Positions 36,386-48,469 of a DNA stretch of 64,000 nt are shown here, in pieces. This DNA comes from Ursus arctos (taxonomy: Eukaryota > Chordata > Mammalia > Carnivora > Ursidae): positions 20,623,449-20,687,448 of the forward strand of contig NW_026622930.1 of the NCBI RefSeq assembly GCF_023065955.2, in the 5' to 3' direction. The notes under the pieces were generated by a model. That model made no database searches. It saw nothing but the letters and a program-made list of their open reading frames with translations, and was not told the origin of the DNA. Each line of letters starts with the position of its first letter. Position 1 is the first letter of the stretch. A program made the position numbers and the translations under genes.

Positions 36386-37605
36386 TAAAGTATTATTATC
36401 ACAGGACTGATTGTACACAGGGCTCGTAATAAAATGTTAACACTGTGCTGTGAAACCACAATGGCAAACCTCCATTGAAGGCAACTTCAAAGGCACCCGA
36501 AAGTGGAGTGTTACATCTATGACTTTCTTTCTTGCTTCCTGAGTACATTAAACCTAATTTTCACCCTTTCCTTCTGTTTCCACCTCCTGTATAAGAAGTA
36601 CTGTATTTTCTGCCCATCATACTTTGTAATAAAACTTGGATGTGTATAGATTGACTGAAAAAAGAATTCATTTAATAGTAGATGACTAAACTCTTCTTTC
36701 TTGACCTTCTGTCACTTAATTTCTTGAGATGTTCTTTTTTTCCTTTTTCCCAACTTTCCCAGCTTCCTAGATGAAGTTCCCAGCATAATTCACTTCAAAA
36801 GCCTGTTATGTAGTGGTCAGAGTGGGAAAATAAACACAAAGAGATCATGCCTGTGCCGTACTGTGATAGAAGTATATGGATCAAAGACTTCGGCCCTGCT
36901 CAGGAGTTTAATGACTCCCAGCAGATTGATCTGAGTCCAGGGTGAGTTTGCTCAAAGGTAACTCTATCTAACCTTGGCTTTAAATTCTGGCAGTTTTGTC
37001 CATCCAATTAACAGTTGAGGATTTAGAGGCCCGGAGCTGGAGAAGCCTCTTTTTGGACTGGACTGAGAATAACCCTAACATGTGGAATAGGGACCAGAGA
37101 TAGGCTGTGATTTCCCCCTGCTATGCTTTGTTTTTGTGGAACAGGAAGTCATTATCTGGAGAGCCACAAATCCTTGAGAGTTCATTTCCACTTCCAGAAA
37201 GGGAGGGTCCAATGCCTGCCAGCAGTGAGAGCAGGCTTTATCACGGGGGCTACAGAGCCCCCCAGAGAGCCATTCTAAGTCACTGCCTTGTCAAAATAAT
37301 CAGTTTTTGTTTTTCTTTCTAATCACCGATTCCTGAGAGAGGGAATGTTTTCTGCTTTTCCTCAATGCTTAATGTGAATATCGGTTACTTCCATTGCCTG
37401 ATGTTGATTATTAAAATTAAAATGTTCATACAAAACAAAGAACAAACCTCAGAATGAAGAAATAGTGCCCTCTTTCTTTCTCTTTCATCAGTAATAATGA
37501 AAGTAATTTAAGACGGAAAGCATGCCCTATGGTACAAGTGGCATTCCCATGCATTCCCATGTCTCTTTTGGTTGTCACAGCCATGTTGTGGTGGGCAGAT
37601 GATTT
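36386..37605. other. Unique intron
   Basis: No repeat recognised. A 10-bp direct repeat gcattcccat x2 lies at 37541-37560. Confidence 0.5.
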
Positions 37606-37620
37606 TTATTATGCTTTTTT

Positions 37621-37830
37621 ATTTTTTATTTTTATTTTTTAAAAGATTTTATTTATTTATTCGACAGAGATAGAGACAGCCAGCGAGAGAGGGAACACAA
37701 GCAGGGGGAGTGGGAGAGGAAGAAGCAGGCTCATAGCGGAAGAGCCTGATGTGGGGCTCGATCCCAGAACGCCGGGATCACGCCCTGAGACGAAGGCAGA
37801 TGCTTAACCTCTGTGCCACCCAGGCGCCCC
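37621..37830 (-). mobile_element. CanSINE, antisense, bear-type
   Basis: Nearly the same sequence as the copy at 36163. Exact target duplication ttattatgctttttt at 37606-37620 and 37831-37845. Confidence 0.96.
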
Positions 37831-37964
37831 TTATTATGCTTTTTTAAAGTGAAGAAACTGAGACTTTGGAAATGGAGTCACTTGCTGGAGATTAGGTAGT
37901 TCCACAGACATTGAGTGGCGGTCAGCGCTGCGGTACCCCAGAGTGGTCAAGCTGAGGGTGGAGA

Positions 37965-38145
37965 GCTCCCGTTTCCTGGGTTCAGATCCTAGCTCCACCA
38001 CTTGCTAGTCTGTGACTTTGGTCAAGTCATCTAACCTCCGTGCCTCAACGTCCCCAATGTAGGACCTACCCTATATCAGTGTTCCAGGATCAAATCGAGA
38101 GTTCCAGTGCAGTCGGGCGGAGCACCTGGCATCTGGTACATGACT
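37965..38145 (+). repeat. MIR SINE
   Basis: 'gggttcagatcctagctcca', 'gtcaagtcatctaacctccg', 'gcacctggcatctggtacat'. Confidence 0.8.
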
Positions 38146-39435
38146 GGTGAGCGTCAGCCGAGCCACTGCTGTTGTCTTGAATGTGGAGGCATGGCGGGTT
38201 ATTATCCCTCTCTCCTTCCAGCTCCCTCTCCTCTCCTAAAACCTCAAGTCTACTCCCCTGCTCACCACAGAACTACAGACACACTCCAGAAGTCACCAGG
38301 GGCTATGGGGGTTTAGACAATCCAATCCCAGATTCAATACTTTGCAGAAAAATGAACACCATAAAGATCTCTTTCCTTGGCTCAATGTTGTCCTGATTCA
38401 GTTTGTGCTTCTCTTCACTCACACATGCCTTACCCCCTTAATCTTCACCAGAAATCTTAAGGTTTTTAGACAGAGTAGTTACATTCCTCCTCTCTAAATA
38501 TTTTTGGGACTGTTTATTCTTTATTTGCTAACAGCCTTTATCGAATGCTGACTAGTGTATTTGCCCCCGTCTGCTCTTGGAGATAGGATAGAAACTCTAC
38601 GCTATGCAGTGCATGCTCTTGAAAAGTCTTTGAGGAAGCAAACCTCTGTTTTATGTTGTGCAACTTGCCCTCTAACGTCACTGAGGTTCATGCTTTGAAG
38701 TGGGCAGATGGTTCCAGCTTTATGTCCTTCGCTCGACTTCTCTCATTTATGCAAAGAAGGGGCAATGAGTGGCCACACACCGATCGGCTGTGTGTCCAGC
38801 TGCAGAAGAGGCTCAGTCTGACCTTAGGAAATGCCCTCCGTGTGGGAAACAAAGGTTACTATTTTTAAAGAGTGGAAGGCAGCGTGTTTGTCAACATTTC
38901 AGCCTGTCACAGCCAGGCAAGCTTTCGATTTGAAAATAGAAATCCTGATCCCATTACCTCTTTGCTGTCTACTGAAGTCCCTGACTAAATGTCAGTCGCC
39001 TCACATTTACTTCGTGAAACAAATGATCAGCATTGATCACCCTTTATCCACGATCACAGTTCCTTACTACTTTTCACATATCCTGCATGTCCCTACCAAG
39101 GCAGCCAGACATTGCATATTTGTACTGGAATTAATACCAACTGGCCTCCAGACTCCCTTAGCGTACGTAATGCTCATTCGAACAGCTTGCTCGGACACTG
39201 CCAACAGCTGCTGCCACTTACTGTCCTGCACACTGCTGGTCTTGAACGCTGTCCCGTGAAAACTCTCATCTACGAATATTAAGCAAAAGAAAATGTGGGC
39301 TCTAAAACTGCATATGCAGAAGAATCCCTGCTTTGTAGTTAGGTGCGTGTTCATGAATGCAGATGTACCTAGTGAGACGGCGTGAAGGAAACACTGTCAT
39401 ACGACATCAGTAATCTCAGGCGGCAGCAAGACTTG
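38146..39435. other. Unique intron
   Basis: No known repeat. The ORF at 38831-39259 (142 codons) has no recognisable domain. Confidence 0.45.
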
Positions 39436-39455
39436 GGTGCTCTTATTTCATCTTA

Positions 39456-39575
39456 AGCAGTCTCCACACCCTTTACGGAGCTGGAGCTGGGGCTCGATCT
39501 CACGACTCTGAGATCGTGACCTGAGCTGCAATCCAGAGGCAGATGCTTCACCGACTGAGCCACCCAGGTGCCCCA
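39456..39575 (-). mobile_element. CanSINE, antisense, short older subtype
   Basis: 'ctggggctcgatctcacga', 'ctgagccacccaggtgcccc'. The 3' half differs from the young copies. Imperfect flanking duplication ggtgctcttatttcat / ggtgcttttaatttta. Confidence 0.8.
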
Positions 39576-40229
39576 GGTGCTTTTAATTTTATGTGTTTCT
39601 GCACCATCCAAATTTTCTAAAATATGACTTGTTCCTTAAAATTATCAAAAAAGTTCATCTTTATATTACAGAAGCCAAGTGTTACTTAGTTTAGAACTTG
39701 GTGGCTGGAGCAATTATAAAAAGCAGTGTGCTTTAAAATGAATTCACAGATGAGTGCATTCGATTCGGTGGGCCTTGCTAAATCCCGAGTTACCCCCGCG
39801 GAGGCAAAGGACACTCAACCCTGGTCCTACGGACAGTTGGGGAACAAGTCAGTTAAGTGGCATCTGGCAGCTCAGGATGTAGCAAGGTATGAGTGTGTTC
39901 TTGGCCCTCCACTTTCCCCTGCTCTCTGGTTACTTGATTTCATTTACTTTCTCAGAAATACTAATGGTCTCTGGGAGACTTTTGAAAAGGCTATGACCTC
40001 TTTGATCTGATACATAACCAAGCCTCACAACACACAGGTTTTGGTTTAATATATCTGTAAATAAATCTTTATTCTAAGATTGCTTTTTGCATTTCTTTCT
40101 CTCTCTCTCTCTCTCTCTCACTATCTCAAATGCAATAACCACCCAGCCAGGACCTACTCAAACAGCATGAGAAATTGTAGGACTTATCTGGAACCTGGAA
40201 ATACCTCATTCTCTGAATAGTAATAATAG
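39576..40229. other. Intron with (CT)n
   Basis: (CT) microsatellite at about 40096-40120. No gene. Confidence 0.5.
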
Positions 40230-40420
40230 ACCTTACCAAACAGCACTTAAGCACTGTTCAATGTTTAGAAACATTCCTACATACGTGTTATTTCATATTT
40301 GCTTCCAAACTAGAACAGGGATTATGATTATCCCATGTTACAGGTGGGGAAATGGCACAGAGAGACTTGCCCACGACTGTAGCAAGGTTGTGGCAGAGCC
40401 CTGACTAGAAATAAAACCTG
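40230..40420 (-). repeat. MIR SINE, antisense
   Basis: 'ttatcccatgttacaggtgggg' region and 'gtagcaaggttgtggcagag'. Confidence 0.7.
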
Positions 40421-40529
40421 TTTCGTGGCTTTATGGGAGCTCCCACAGTGCCAGATGTCTCTTTCCAAGTTGTTCCCCAAGGGTACCTAGACTCTAAGGA
40501 ATAATCATTATAACACCAAATATTATAAA

Positions 40530-40930
40530 ATGTTTGCTGTGTAAGCTTTACAGGTGTTAACTCAGTCCTCACCACAACTTAAGAGGTTAATATTGGGGCA
40601 TCTGGGTGGCTCAGTTGGTTAAAGGTCTGCCTTCAGCTCAGGTCATGAATCCAGGGTCCTGCGAGCAAGCCCTGCATTGGGCACTCTGCTCAGCAGGGAG
40701 TCTGCTTCTCCCCTTGCCTGCCACTCCCCCTGCTTGTGCTCTCTCTCTCTCTGTCAAATAAATGAATAAATAAATAAATTTTTTAAAAGAGTAAGTATTA
40801 CTGTTATCTCCATTTTACAGTTGAAGAAACTAAAGCCCTAGTACATTTAAGTAACTTGCCTAAGGTCACAGTGTGAGTAGATGGAGTAGCCAGGATATGA
40901 ACCAGCCTAGAGCCACAGCCCATTTACCGC
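40530..40930 (-). repeat. MIR SINE, antisense, split by a CanSINE
   Basis: The left half ends 'cacaacttaagaggttaat' at about 40594. The right half resumes at about 40789 'actgttatctccattttacag' and continues 'cttgcctaaggtcacag'. Confidence 0.8.
40595..40787 (+). mobile_element. CanSINE nested in MIR
   Basis: Head 'ggggcatctgggtggctcag', tail 'aatgaataaataaataaa'. Imperfect target duplication (aagaggttaatatt / aagagtaagtatt). Confidence 0.92.
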
Positions 40931-42244
40931 TTGGCAGTGCAGTCAGAACCAATCCATATCTCACCTGTTTTTGCCTAGGGTGACCCAGACCAAAGATGAC
41001 GATTCTTCAGAGAAGAGCCTTAAAATTCCTCCCCTCCAACCTTACCAGAGTTTGAAGTATGTGTCTTGTATTGTTTAAGCAATAAAAATACTGTTCTAGT
41101 TCCTTGTGAAAAGAATGAGGGAGAGTGGAGAGGAGCAACAAAATAGTTTGGCTCAAAGCCAGACACGTTTGGAAGGTTCTAGAAATTTATATCTGCCCAT
41201 GGTTCCTACAGAGATCTTGTCCTCTGTCTCCTGCCTGGCTACTAAATAATTTGGATTGCAAGCAACAGAAGCCAACTTTACTAACTTACAGCAAAAGGAA
41301 TTTATTCTAAGGATATAATAGTTTACAGAATCAGAAGAAAAGCTGAGAATTCACGCTTCAGGAAGTTGGTATGTCAGCTTGTACTGTGTTACATAAAAAC
41401 CACGCTGAAAATTAGTACCCTCCCCCACCCCCAACAATCATTTGTTTAGCTCAAGGTTCTGCATATCCACAGTCTGGGCAAGCTTGAGCGGTTCCCGGAC
41501 GGTGCTAGGCTAAGCTGATTGCCATAGGGGCTCACTCATGGGTCTGCAGTCAGGTGCCTGGTTGGCTAGGGTGCCTTGCTTCTCCTCCACATGGTCATTT
41601 ATCCCCCTGCACGCTCACTTCATCATGGTCTTGGGGTTCCAAGCACAACAAAAGAGGGCAAGCCCCAGCACACACGCTCCTTTCAGGTTTCTGCTTGTGA
41701 TCTGTTTGCTCCTGACTGAAGTAAATCCCGTGCTCCAGCTCGGAGTCCGTGTGGGAAGGGACTGCCCAAGAGCATGGACAGAGGAAGGAAGACTCCGAGG
41801 CCACTTTGGCTTTCTCCCACAGCTGGTCAGGAACCTTGGCAACTTAAAGCCTCAATCAGCACGAACTAATGTGCAGGCTCTTGAGTGTGCCTCCATCTGA
41901 TTACCTCAGCTCCCGCTTTCTTCCTGTGCTGGCGTCAGACTATCCGAGATTTCCAACAAGCACCTGACTTTGCTTGGGTCGTATGCATCAGGGGTGGGGC
42001 ACCTTGATGGCTGAAGCCTTGAATGAGAGGGGGGCAGGTTCGGTTGTGAGGTGGTTGCCCAAAGTCGCGGGGAGGGTGCAGGAGAGGCAGTACGCAATTT
42101 CTTCCATCTGTACTGTTCACTCTATTGACTTTGTCCTTCTGCTCTGAATTCTGTGGGTTGAATTTTCCTCTAAAACTTTATTGAAAGCAAAAGTAAGAGT
42201 CTCAACCTGTTACTTGAACAACAGGACATTTAAAACATTTAATT
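40931..42244. other. Intron with unidentified ancient repeats
   Basis: About 41255-41345 shares 'ttgcaagcaacagaag' with the 27.85-kb and 59.16-kb segments. About 41380-41700 resembles the 17.4-kb ancient repeat class. The ORF at 41538-41900 has no domain. Confidence 0.35.
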
Positions 42245-42259
42245 TAAAGACACTTGCTG

Positions 42260-42467
42260 AGAGGTGCCTGGGTGGCACAGTTGGTTAAGCATCTGATTCT
42301 CCGTTTCCGCTTGGGTCCCGATCTCAGGGTTGTGAGATGGAGCCCCGTGTCAGGCTCTGCGCTCAGCATGGAGTCTGAGCTTCTCTCCTCCTCTCCCTCT
42401 GCCCTTGCCACTCGTGCTCTCTCACTTCTCTAAAATAAATAATAAATTCATCTTTAAAAAAATAAAA
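42260..42467 (+). mobile_element. CanSINE
   Basis: Head 'gaggtgcctgggtggcacag'. Exact 15-bp target duplication taaagacacttgctg at 42245-42259 and 42468-42482. Confidence 0.96.
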
Positions 42468-42482
42468 TAAAGACACTTGCTG

Positions 42483-44389
42483 TGCTAATGATGATCCTGG
42501 CGTGGGTCAGGATCTCACAGGCTCACAGACATCCCGTCTTCCTGTCATTGCTGTGTCTTCCCTGGTCACCAAGAGGATAAACCAGAAAGGAAGATAAGAG
42601 TGGTAGTTTGATGCTGAGGTCACACAGTCTTTGGCTCTGGCAGCAACTCTGACAGTTATTTAGGTTAATTTCATAATTTCTGCAGAATTGGAAGACTGTT
42701 CTTAAAACTCTGTAGAAAGCAAGGAGGAGTGGTGATGAAAGCATATTAGCTAAGTTCTAGGCAACACGGAAAACCTGAGATAGGTTATTAGCATGACCAC
42801 AGGGAGCTGGGGCATTTAGGATTGAATTATTGCCCAAATAATAGGAGAGTTTGAGGGAATAATAGATTCTTCTTATTTGGCAAAATACTTCTCCCTTTGG
42901 ACTGACAACCAAGACCATTTTTCTGGTTACAGTAGCCCACTCTTACAAAGGACAGAAAAGAGGTGATACCTTTGTATACGTGAAGTCATGCTAAGTATTT
43001 GAAACATGCCTAACGTACTATACCAGTTTTCTCTGAATGTTTGGTCATGTTTCTCCAGAGACTTCATCATGAGCCTCTAATTGTGTGTGTGTGTGTGTGT
43101 GTAAATTATTATGAACTTATTTATAAATTATGAACATACTAGGTATTTTAGTAAATGTTTTATAGCATGTAAACAAAAATTAGAAGTGTTTAAAGGCTGA
43201 GTTAAAAAGTGAACAAAATTAGAAGTTCTGATATTTTCTTCCCATACCCCAGTGAATCATTCTGTGTACCTCCTTGGGTGCATTCCACCACGTTGGGGAC
43301 TACTTGTCTGGACATCTTAGACCTGCCCAACCCCAACAATTCCCCAAGCAATTCTTAGTACCAGAGGGTAATAGGAAGTTGGATGTTCTGTCTTGACCAG
43401 AGTGTATACTCAAGACTTAACACTTCTCTTACGTGATAGACTAGGGCTGCTTTGTTGTAGCCACAAGGGCTTTGTGAATGCAGACCCTCGTATCTCTTGT
43501 AATCCCCAAGCCTTTGGGGATTTACCTATGCGATAATTATGGGCAGATTTGGACTCATGGAATCATAAGCTGAGTCATCCGTCTCTCCTTCTCCATCCCT
43601 CTTTTCCTTCCTCCCATTTCTCTTCCTCCTTTCCCTCTTCAATCTGTCCTTCAATCTCCATCAGATTAATAATACAACTTCAAAGGCATTCTCTCTCCTC
43701 TCTTTCTTCCCTCTCTCTTTTTTGCTTCCTTGAGAACTCTGAAATAATGTTTACATATTTTTTATTGTGATAGCTAACATTTATTGAGGTGTGGGGCAGT
43801 TAAATTCGGTGTCCATTAATGATCTCATTTACTCTCACAACTCTATGAAGTGGGAACTGTTACTATTTGCCTTGAGAGTTGAGAAATCCTGAGGTTTAGA
43901 GAGGGCGAAGTAGGGTGCCCAAGAGCTCATAGTTTTCTAATCGCAGATCCAGCTCGATCTGACTCCAGGGCCCAAGCTTTACCCTCTGTTTTCCACATGG
44001 CACAAAACAGGCAGTAGAGACCAGCATGAAGCCAGGAATTCAATCCATCATTAGCACAAACCACTTTTAAACTAGCCTTTCTTTTACGAGCCTTGGGCCC
44101 ACCCAGGAGACATGGTGTATATATGCCCGACAGTGTAGATGTTGTAGCAAGTCAGGAAAGTACCGAGTGGGTGAACCATCTGGAAATAGCATTTCACTGT
44201 TTGCCTGCAGATTATCTACCTCATGAGGGCTTCTGAAAAATTTGAGATGTTCAGAAATAAAAATAGATGTCTACCTGCAAGAATAAATCTATGTCATGCT
44301 AGAAATTAGTTGCTCTCCTGTTTTTCTAAGAAAGCATCTTAACTTGATACGTTTACAGTTTATACATTTCATCTACCATCAGTCTGTAT
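42483..44389. other. Intron, mostly unique
   Basis: (TG)n at 43082-43102. An antisense MIR lies at about 43775-43975 ('taacatttattgaggtgtgg', 'cctgaggtttagagagg'). A C/T-rich tract lies at 43575-43735. No gene. Confidence 0.55.
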
Positions 44390-44401
44390 AAGAACATCTC
44401 C

Positions 44402-44611
44402 TGGGCTGCCTTCATGGCTCGGTAGGTTAAGCCTCCGACTCTTGGTTTCGGCTCAGGTCATGATCTCGGGGTCCTGAGATTGAGCCCTGTGTCAGGCTTC
44501 ACACTGAGCGTGGAGCCTGCTTAAGATTCTCCCCCCCACATACACCCTTACCCTGTGCATGCATACAGGCACTCGTGCGTGCTCGCTCTCTCTCTCCAAA
44601 AAAAAAAAAAA
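44402..44611 (+). mobile_element. CanSINE, older
   Basis: 'gactcttggtttcggctcag', poly(A) tail to 44611. Imperfect target duplication agaacatctcct / agaatgtctcct. Confidence 0.92.
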
Positions 44612-44625
44612 GTAGAATGTCTCCT

Positions 44626-45513
44626 TTGATCTTGGTAACTAAATGGGAGCTGGATAAGTACTGAAATGAAATCAAATTACCAAGTCCAAATTCAATTGAA
44701 AAGAAGTGGCTTACTGCGTACAGAGGCTGTTGGGTATTTTGTTATCGTCATTGCTGGAAAGTCCATATAAAAAGTAATGAGCTTTGGGCAATATAGGTGA
44801 AAGGGGCTCATTTATAGAGATCTTTTCACCTAGTGGAAATTGCCCTTAACCTTTCTATGGGTGATCTCAGACCAGCTGATGGTACCCCTGACACCAACAG
44901 ACCTTTTGAATTTCTTCTGGAAGCTATATTATAGCCTAGCAAAGTTAACACATGGAAGGTAGGCTCGATACAGACTCAGTCCGAGTGCCCGCTCTTCTTA
45001 TCCCCAGCACACACATACCCAAGTGTATATAATGCTGTGTGAGAGCCCCCAGCTCTGTTTCTTTGCCCTTATCACAAGCCCCCTGCTGAACTTACAGAGT
45101 CAGCCTTGGAGAAGTTGCAGTTCCTGTCACTGAGGCTCAAACGGGTCTTTGCTGGGGTGTCGCCTCACGTGGCAGCCAGAAGAATAGTGAGTCAGGATAT
45201 GGGGGCACACATGGGTGAGACTTCCATTGTGGCAGAGGGACAGGCAGTCCTGATGAGTCCCCTGTCCTGGTCACAGTAAGGGTATGGACACTGTCCCAGT
45301 GCCCCTGCAGACGGTCCTTGTCCTGGTCCCCACTTCTGGCACTTCCACAGTATAAAAACTCTGCTTGACTCAAAGTCAGGATGGAGACCCTCTTTTTCCC
45401 TTGCCCCTCCTATACGTTCTCCCTTACAGTAACTTCTGGATGCTTCTCCTTCTCTTTTAAGCTCCTGAACCAAAAGAACCTTTTCCACCTCTCATCACAC
45501 CAGAGATGAGCTG
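44626..45513. other. Unique intron
   Basis: No repeat or gene recognised; minus-strand ORFs at 45137-45488 have no domain. Confidence 0.45.
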
Positions 45514-46685
45514 TTGTTTTTTTGAATTTCTATTTGAGTGCAGTTGACACACAATGTTGCATTAGTTTCAGGTGCACAACATAGTGATTCAACTTCTTTA
45601 TGCCTTATGCTAAGCTCACCACAACTGTAGCTACCATCCGTCCCCATACAACGCTACTACAATACCATTAACTATATAGTTCCTCTACTGTGTTTTTTAT
45701 TCTTGTGATTTATTCATTCCATTACTGGAAGCCTGTGTCTCTCATACCCCTTCTTTCATGTTGCCCATCCCCCCACCCCTTTCCCTCTAGCAACTATCAG
45801 TTTGTTTCCTGTATTTATAGGTTTATAGGTCTGATTCTGTTTTTGTTTCTTCATTTGTTTTTTGGATTCCATATATGAGTGAAATCATACGGTGTTTGTC
45901 TTTCTCAACCTACTTATTACATTTACCATAATACCCTCTAGGTCCATCCACGGTATTGCAAGTGACATGATGTCATCTCTTTGTGGCTGCATAATATTCC
46001 GTTGTGTGTGTATGTATAAGAATATGTGTGTGTGTCACATCTTCCTGATCCCTTCATCTGTCTGTAGACACTTAGGTTGCTTCCCTATCTCAGCTATTGT
46101 AAATAATGCTGCAGTAAACATAGGGGTGTATGTATCTTTTCGAATTAGTGTTTTCATCTTCTTTGAGTAAATACCTAGTAGTGGATTTAATAGATCATAT
46201 CATATTTCTATTTTTAATTTTTTGAGGAACCTCCTTACTGTTTTCCACAGTGGCTATCCCAATTTACATTCCCACCAGCAGTGCATGAGGGTTGGTTTTT
46301 TCTCCACATCCTTGCCAACACTTATTTCTTGTCTTTTTTATTTTAGCCATTATGACTGGTGTAAGGTGATAGATATCTCATTGTGGTTTTGATTTGCATT
46401 TTCCTGATGATTAGTGATGTGGAACATCTTTTCATATGTCAGTTGGTCTTTTTTTTTTTTTAACATTTTATTTGAGAGAGAAAGAGCATGAGTGGAGGGG
46501 AGGGGCAGAGGGAGAGGGAGAATCTCAAGCAGACTTCCTGCTGAGTGGGTCACCCGATGTAGGGCTCAATCCCAGGACTCCGAAGTCATGACCTGAGCCA
46601 AAGTCAGACACTTAACCAACTGAGCCATGCAGGTGCCCTCTGTTGGCCATTTTGTATGTCTTCTTGGGGAAATGTCTATTTAAGG
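45514..46685 (-). mobile_element. L1 3' portion, antisense, split by a SINE
   Basis: Reverse L1 3' UTR ('gcattagtttcaggtgcaca', 'caactatcagtttgtttcct') then reverse ORF2 end ('cccaccagcagtgcatgagg', 'tgatttgcattttcctgatg'), resuming after the SINE with 'gtatgtcttcttggggaaat'. Coding frames are broken. Confidence 0.88.
46449..46638 (-). mobile_element. CanSINE, antisense, nested in L1
   Basis: Starts with a T-run and ends 'aactgagccatgcaggtgccc'. It interrupts the L1 text 'catatgtc...tgttggcc'. Confidence 0.92.
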
Positions 46686-48453
46686 ATATCACAGAAGAAT
46701 GTTATGGTCCATTAAGCAGAGCTTCATTGCCCATCCAAAAAGGCTTAGACCCTAGAGAGTCCTCTTTGTTCACCCCTCTTTGGTGTGCTCAAATAGGCAA
46801 GGATGGAAGGGAAATACAGGAGGCTTTTTGCTATGGCAGAAACAAATAAATAAAGCACAGGTTAGGTTCCCAGCAGGCCTTATTACTAGTTAAGTCTTTG
46901 ATGTACCCTAATGTATAAAACGTTAAGAGATTAATTTATAAAATGGAACGTTGATTTTTCAGTTTGTTATAGATATTGGAATCTATCCCTGCTCCCTGTC
47001 TATGACCTCTGCGGGGGGACTGGAATTGGTTCCCTCAGACAACAACAAGGTGTTATAGTAAGATCTTTGTCCTGGTGGGAGTTGCAGGAAAGCGTCTTCA
47101 TCTAAAATGCCATGAGAAGCTGATACCAGGAAGATGTATTAAGCCAAGGAACCAGTAAGCCAGTTGAGTGGAGGTCTAGTTGTTAGAGGAAGAAGCCAAA
47201 GCAGGGATCCAAAGGTTGAGTACTGGCAAAGTGGGCAGGGCTAAAACAGAAGCGAAAGTTTAGAACCAGAGAGAACCGAGTCATCAGGAACACACAAGTT
47301 CCTGGGACATTCATCAAACTTCAAGTCAGATGCTTGCTTTTCTGAGCAAAAAAAAGAGAATGTGTTGGGTCAGCTCATCTTGTTAAGCAGGGAGGGAGTT
47401 GGCAGGGCATCTCCATACTGCTTCATAGGTCCTCTCAGCAAATAGAAGCTAGACTGTAGTGGCAGATGCTCCTGCTAAGGATTCAGTCAAATGGTAGCTA
47501 AGTGGTGGTTCTATGAATGGGCTTCTTTCCTTGGAGGATATTTCTGACCAGCATCAACGCATCCTGTCTGCTGGACAATGCTAAGGACAGATGAATAGAC
47601 TCAAACCCTCCGGCTCTCTTTATCAATGTATTGTGCTGTCTAAGCAGGTCTCAGCTGCTTTTATCTCCGTTAGAAGCTCCCTTGATAAGGTTTAGAAGAG
47701 TACTCTTTTCTCAGCCTTACACATTCACACGTCAGGAGATGACATCACCTGACCTTATGCCCAAAGGCTTCTTTGTATAAACGGATGTAAATCCTTATTT
47801 AGTTAACTTCTTTTCGGCTACTGAACAATGCTCCTGAAAAGCTGTGGGCCGAGGTAACTCTCGCCAATCTCAAAGGCAATGGGAAAAATTAACCGGATTT
47901 TAGCTTAACAAATAAGCATTAAGAAGATACCGGGGTTAGTAAACATAAAAGTAGGACTTTTTAAATGTCTCCTTGGGCAGTCCGCTTACACTTCCTGAGC
48001 CTCAGGCTTCTCAGCAAAATGAAGGGCGCAAGTTTCATTATTTCTAAAATCTCTTCAAGCCCGAAAACTCTGTGTTCCTCTTTTCACTCTACAGATCGAT
48101 TCACGAATATGTAAGGGACTGGTTACAGTTTCAAGTATCTGCTCTTGTGTAACCGTGACTGCTGCCTCATCCTGAGAAAACTGCAGTGATCTCAGAATAT
48201 GTGTTCTTGCCACTGAAAATAAATTCCAGTGAATAGCTCTCAGTAAGTTTTTAGCATTTGTCATTGAATGCACACATTAGGTTAACAAATGGGGAAAGGA
48301 AATGACAGGGTATCTGCTGTATTCAAAATATAGAAACTTAATCTTCCGTCATAGTTCTGACTTACTCTTCGGTTTGGTGACTTTGACTACCATGGTAATC
48401 ATTTAATCTTTGGGGAACTTAAAGTAGATTGTGGTCTTAACATTGAAAGAATC
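46686..48453. other. Unique intron
   Basis: No recognised repeat or gene over about 1.8 kb. Confidence 0.45.
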
Positions 48454-48469
48454 CACCATTTCTTTTTTT

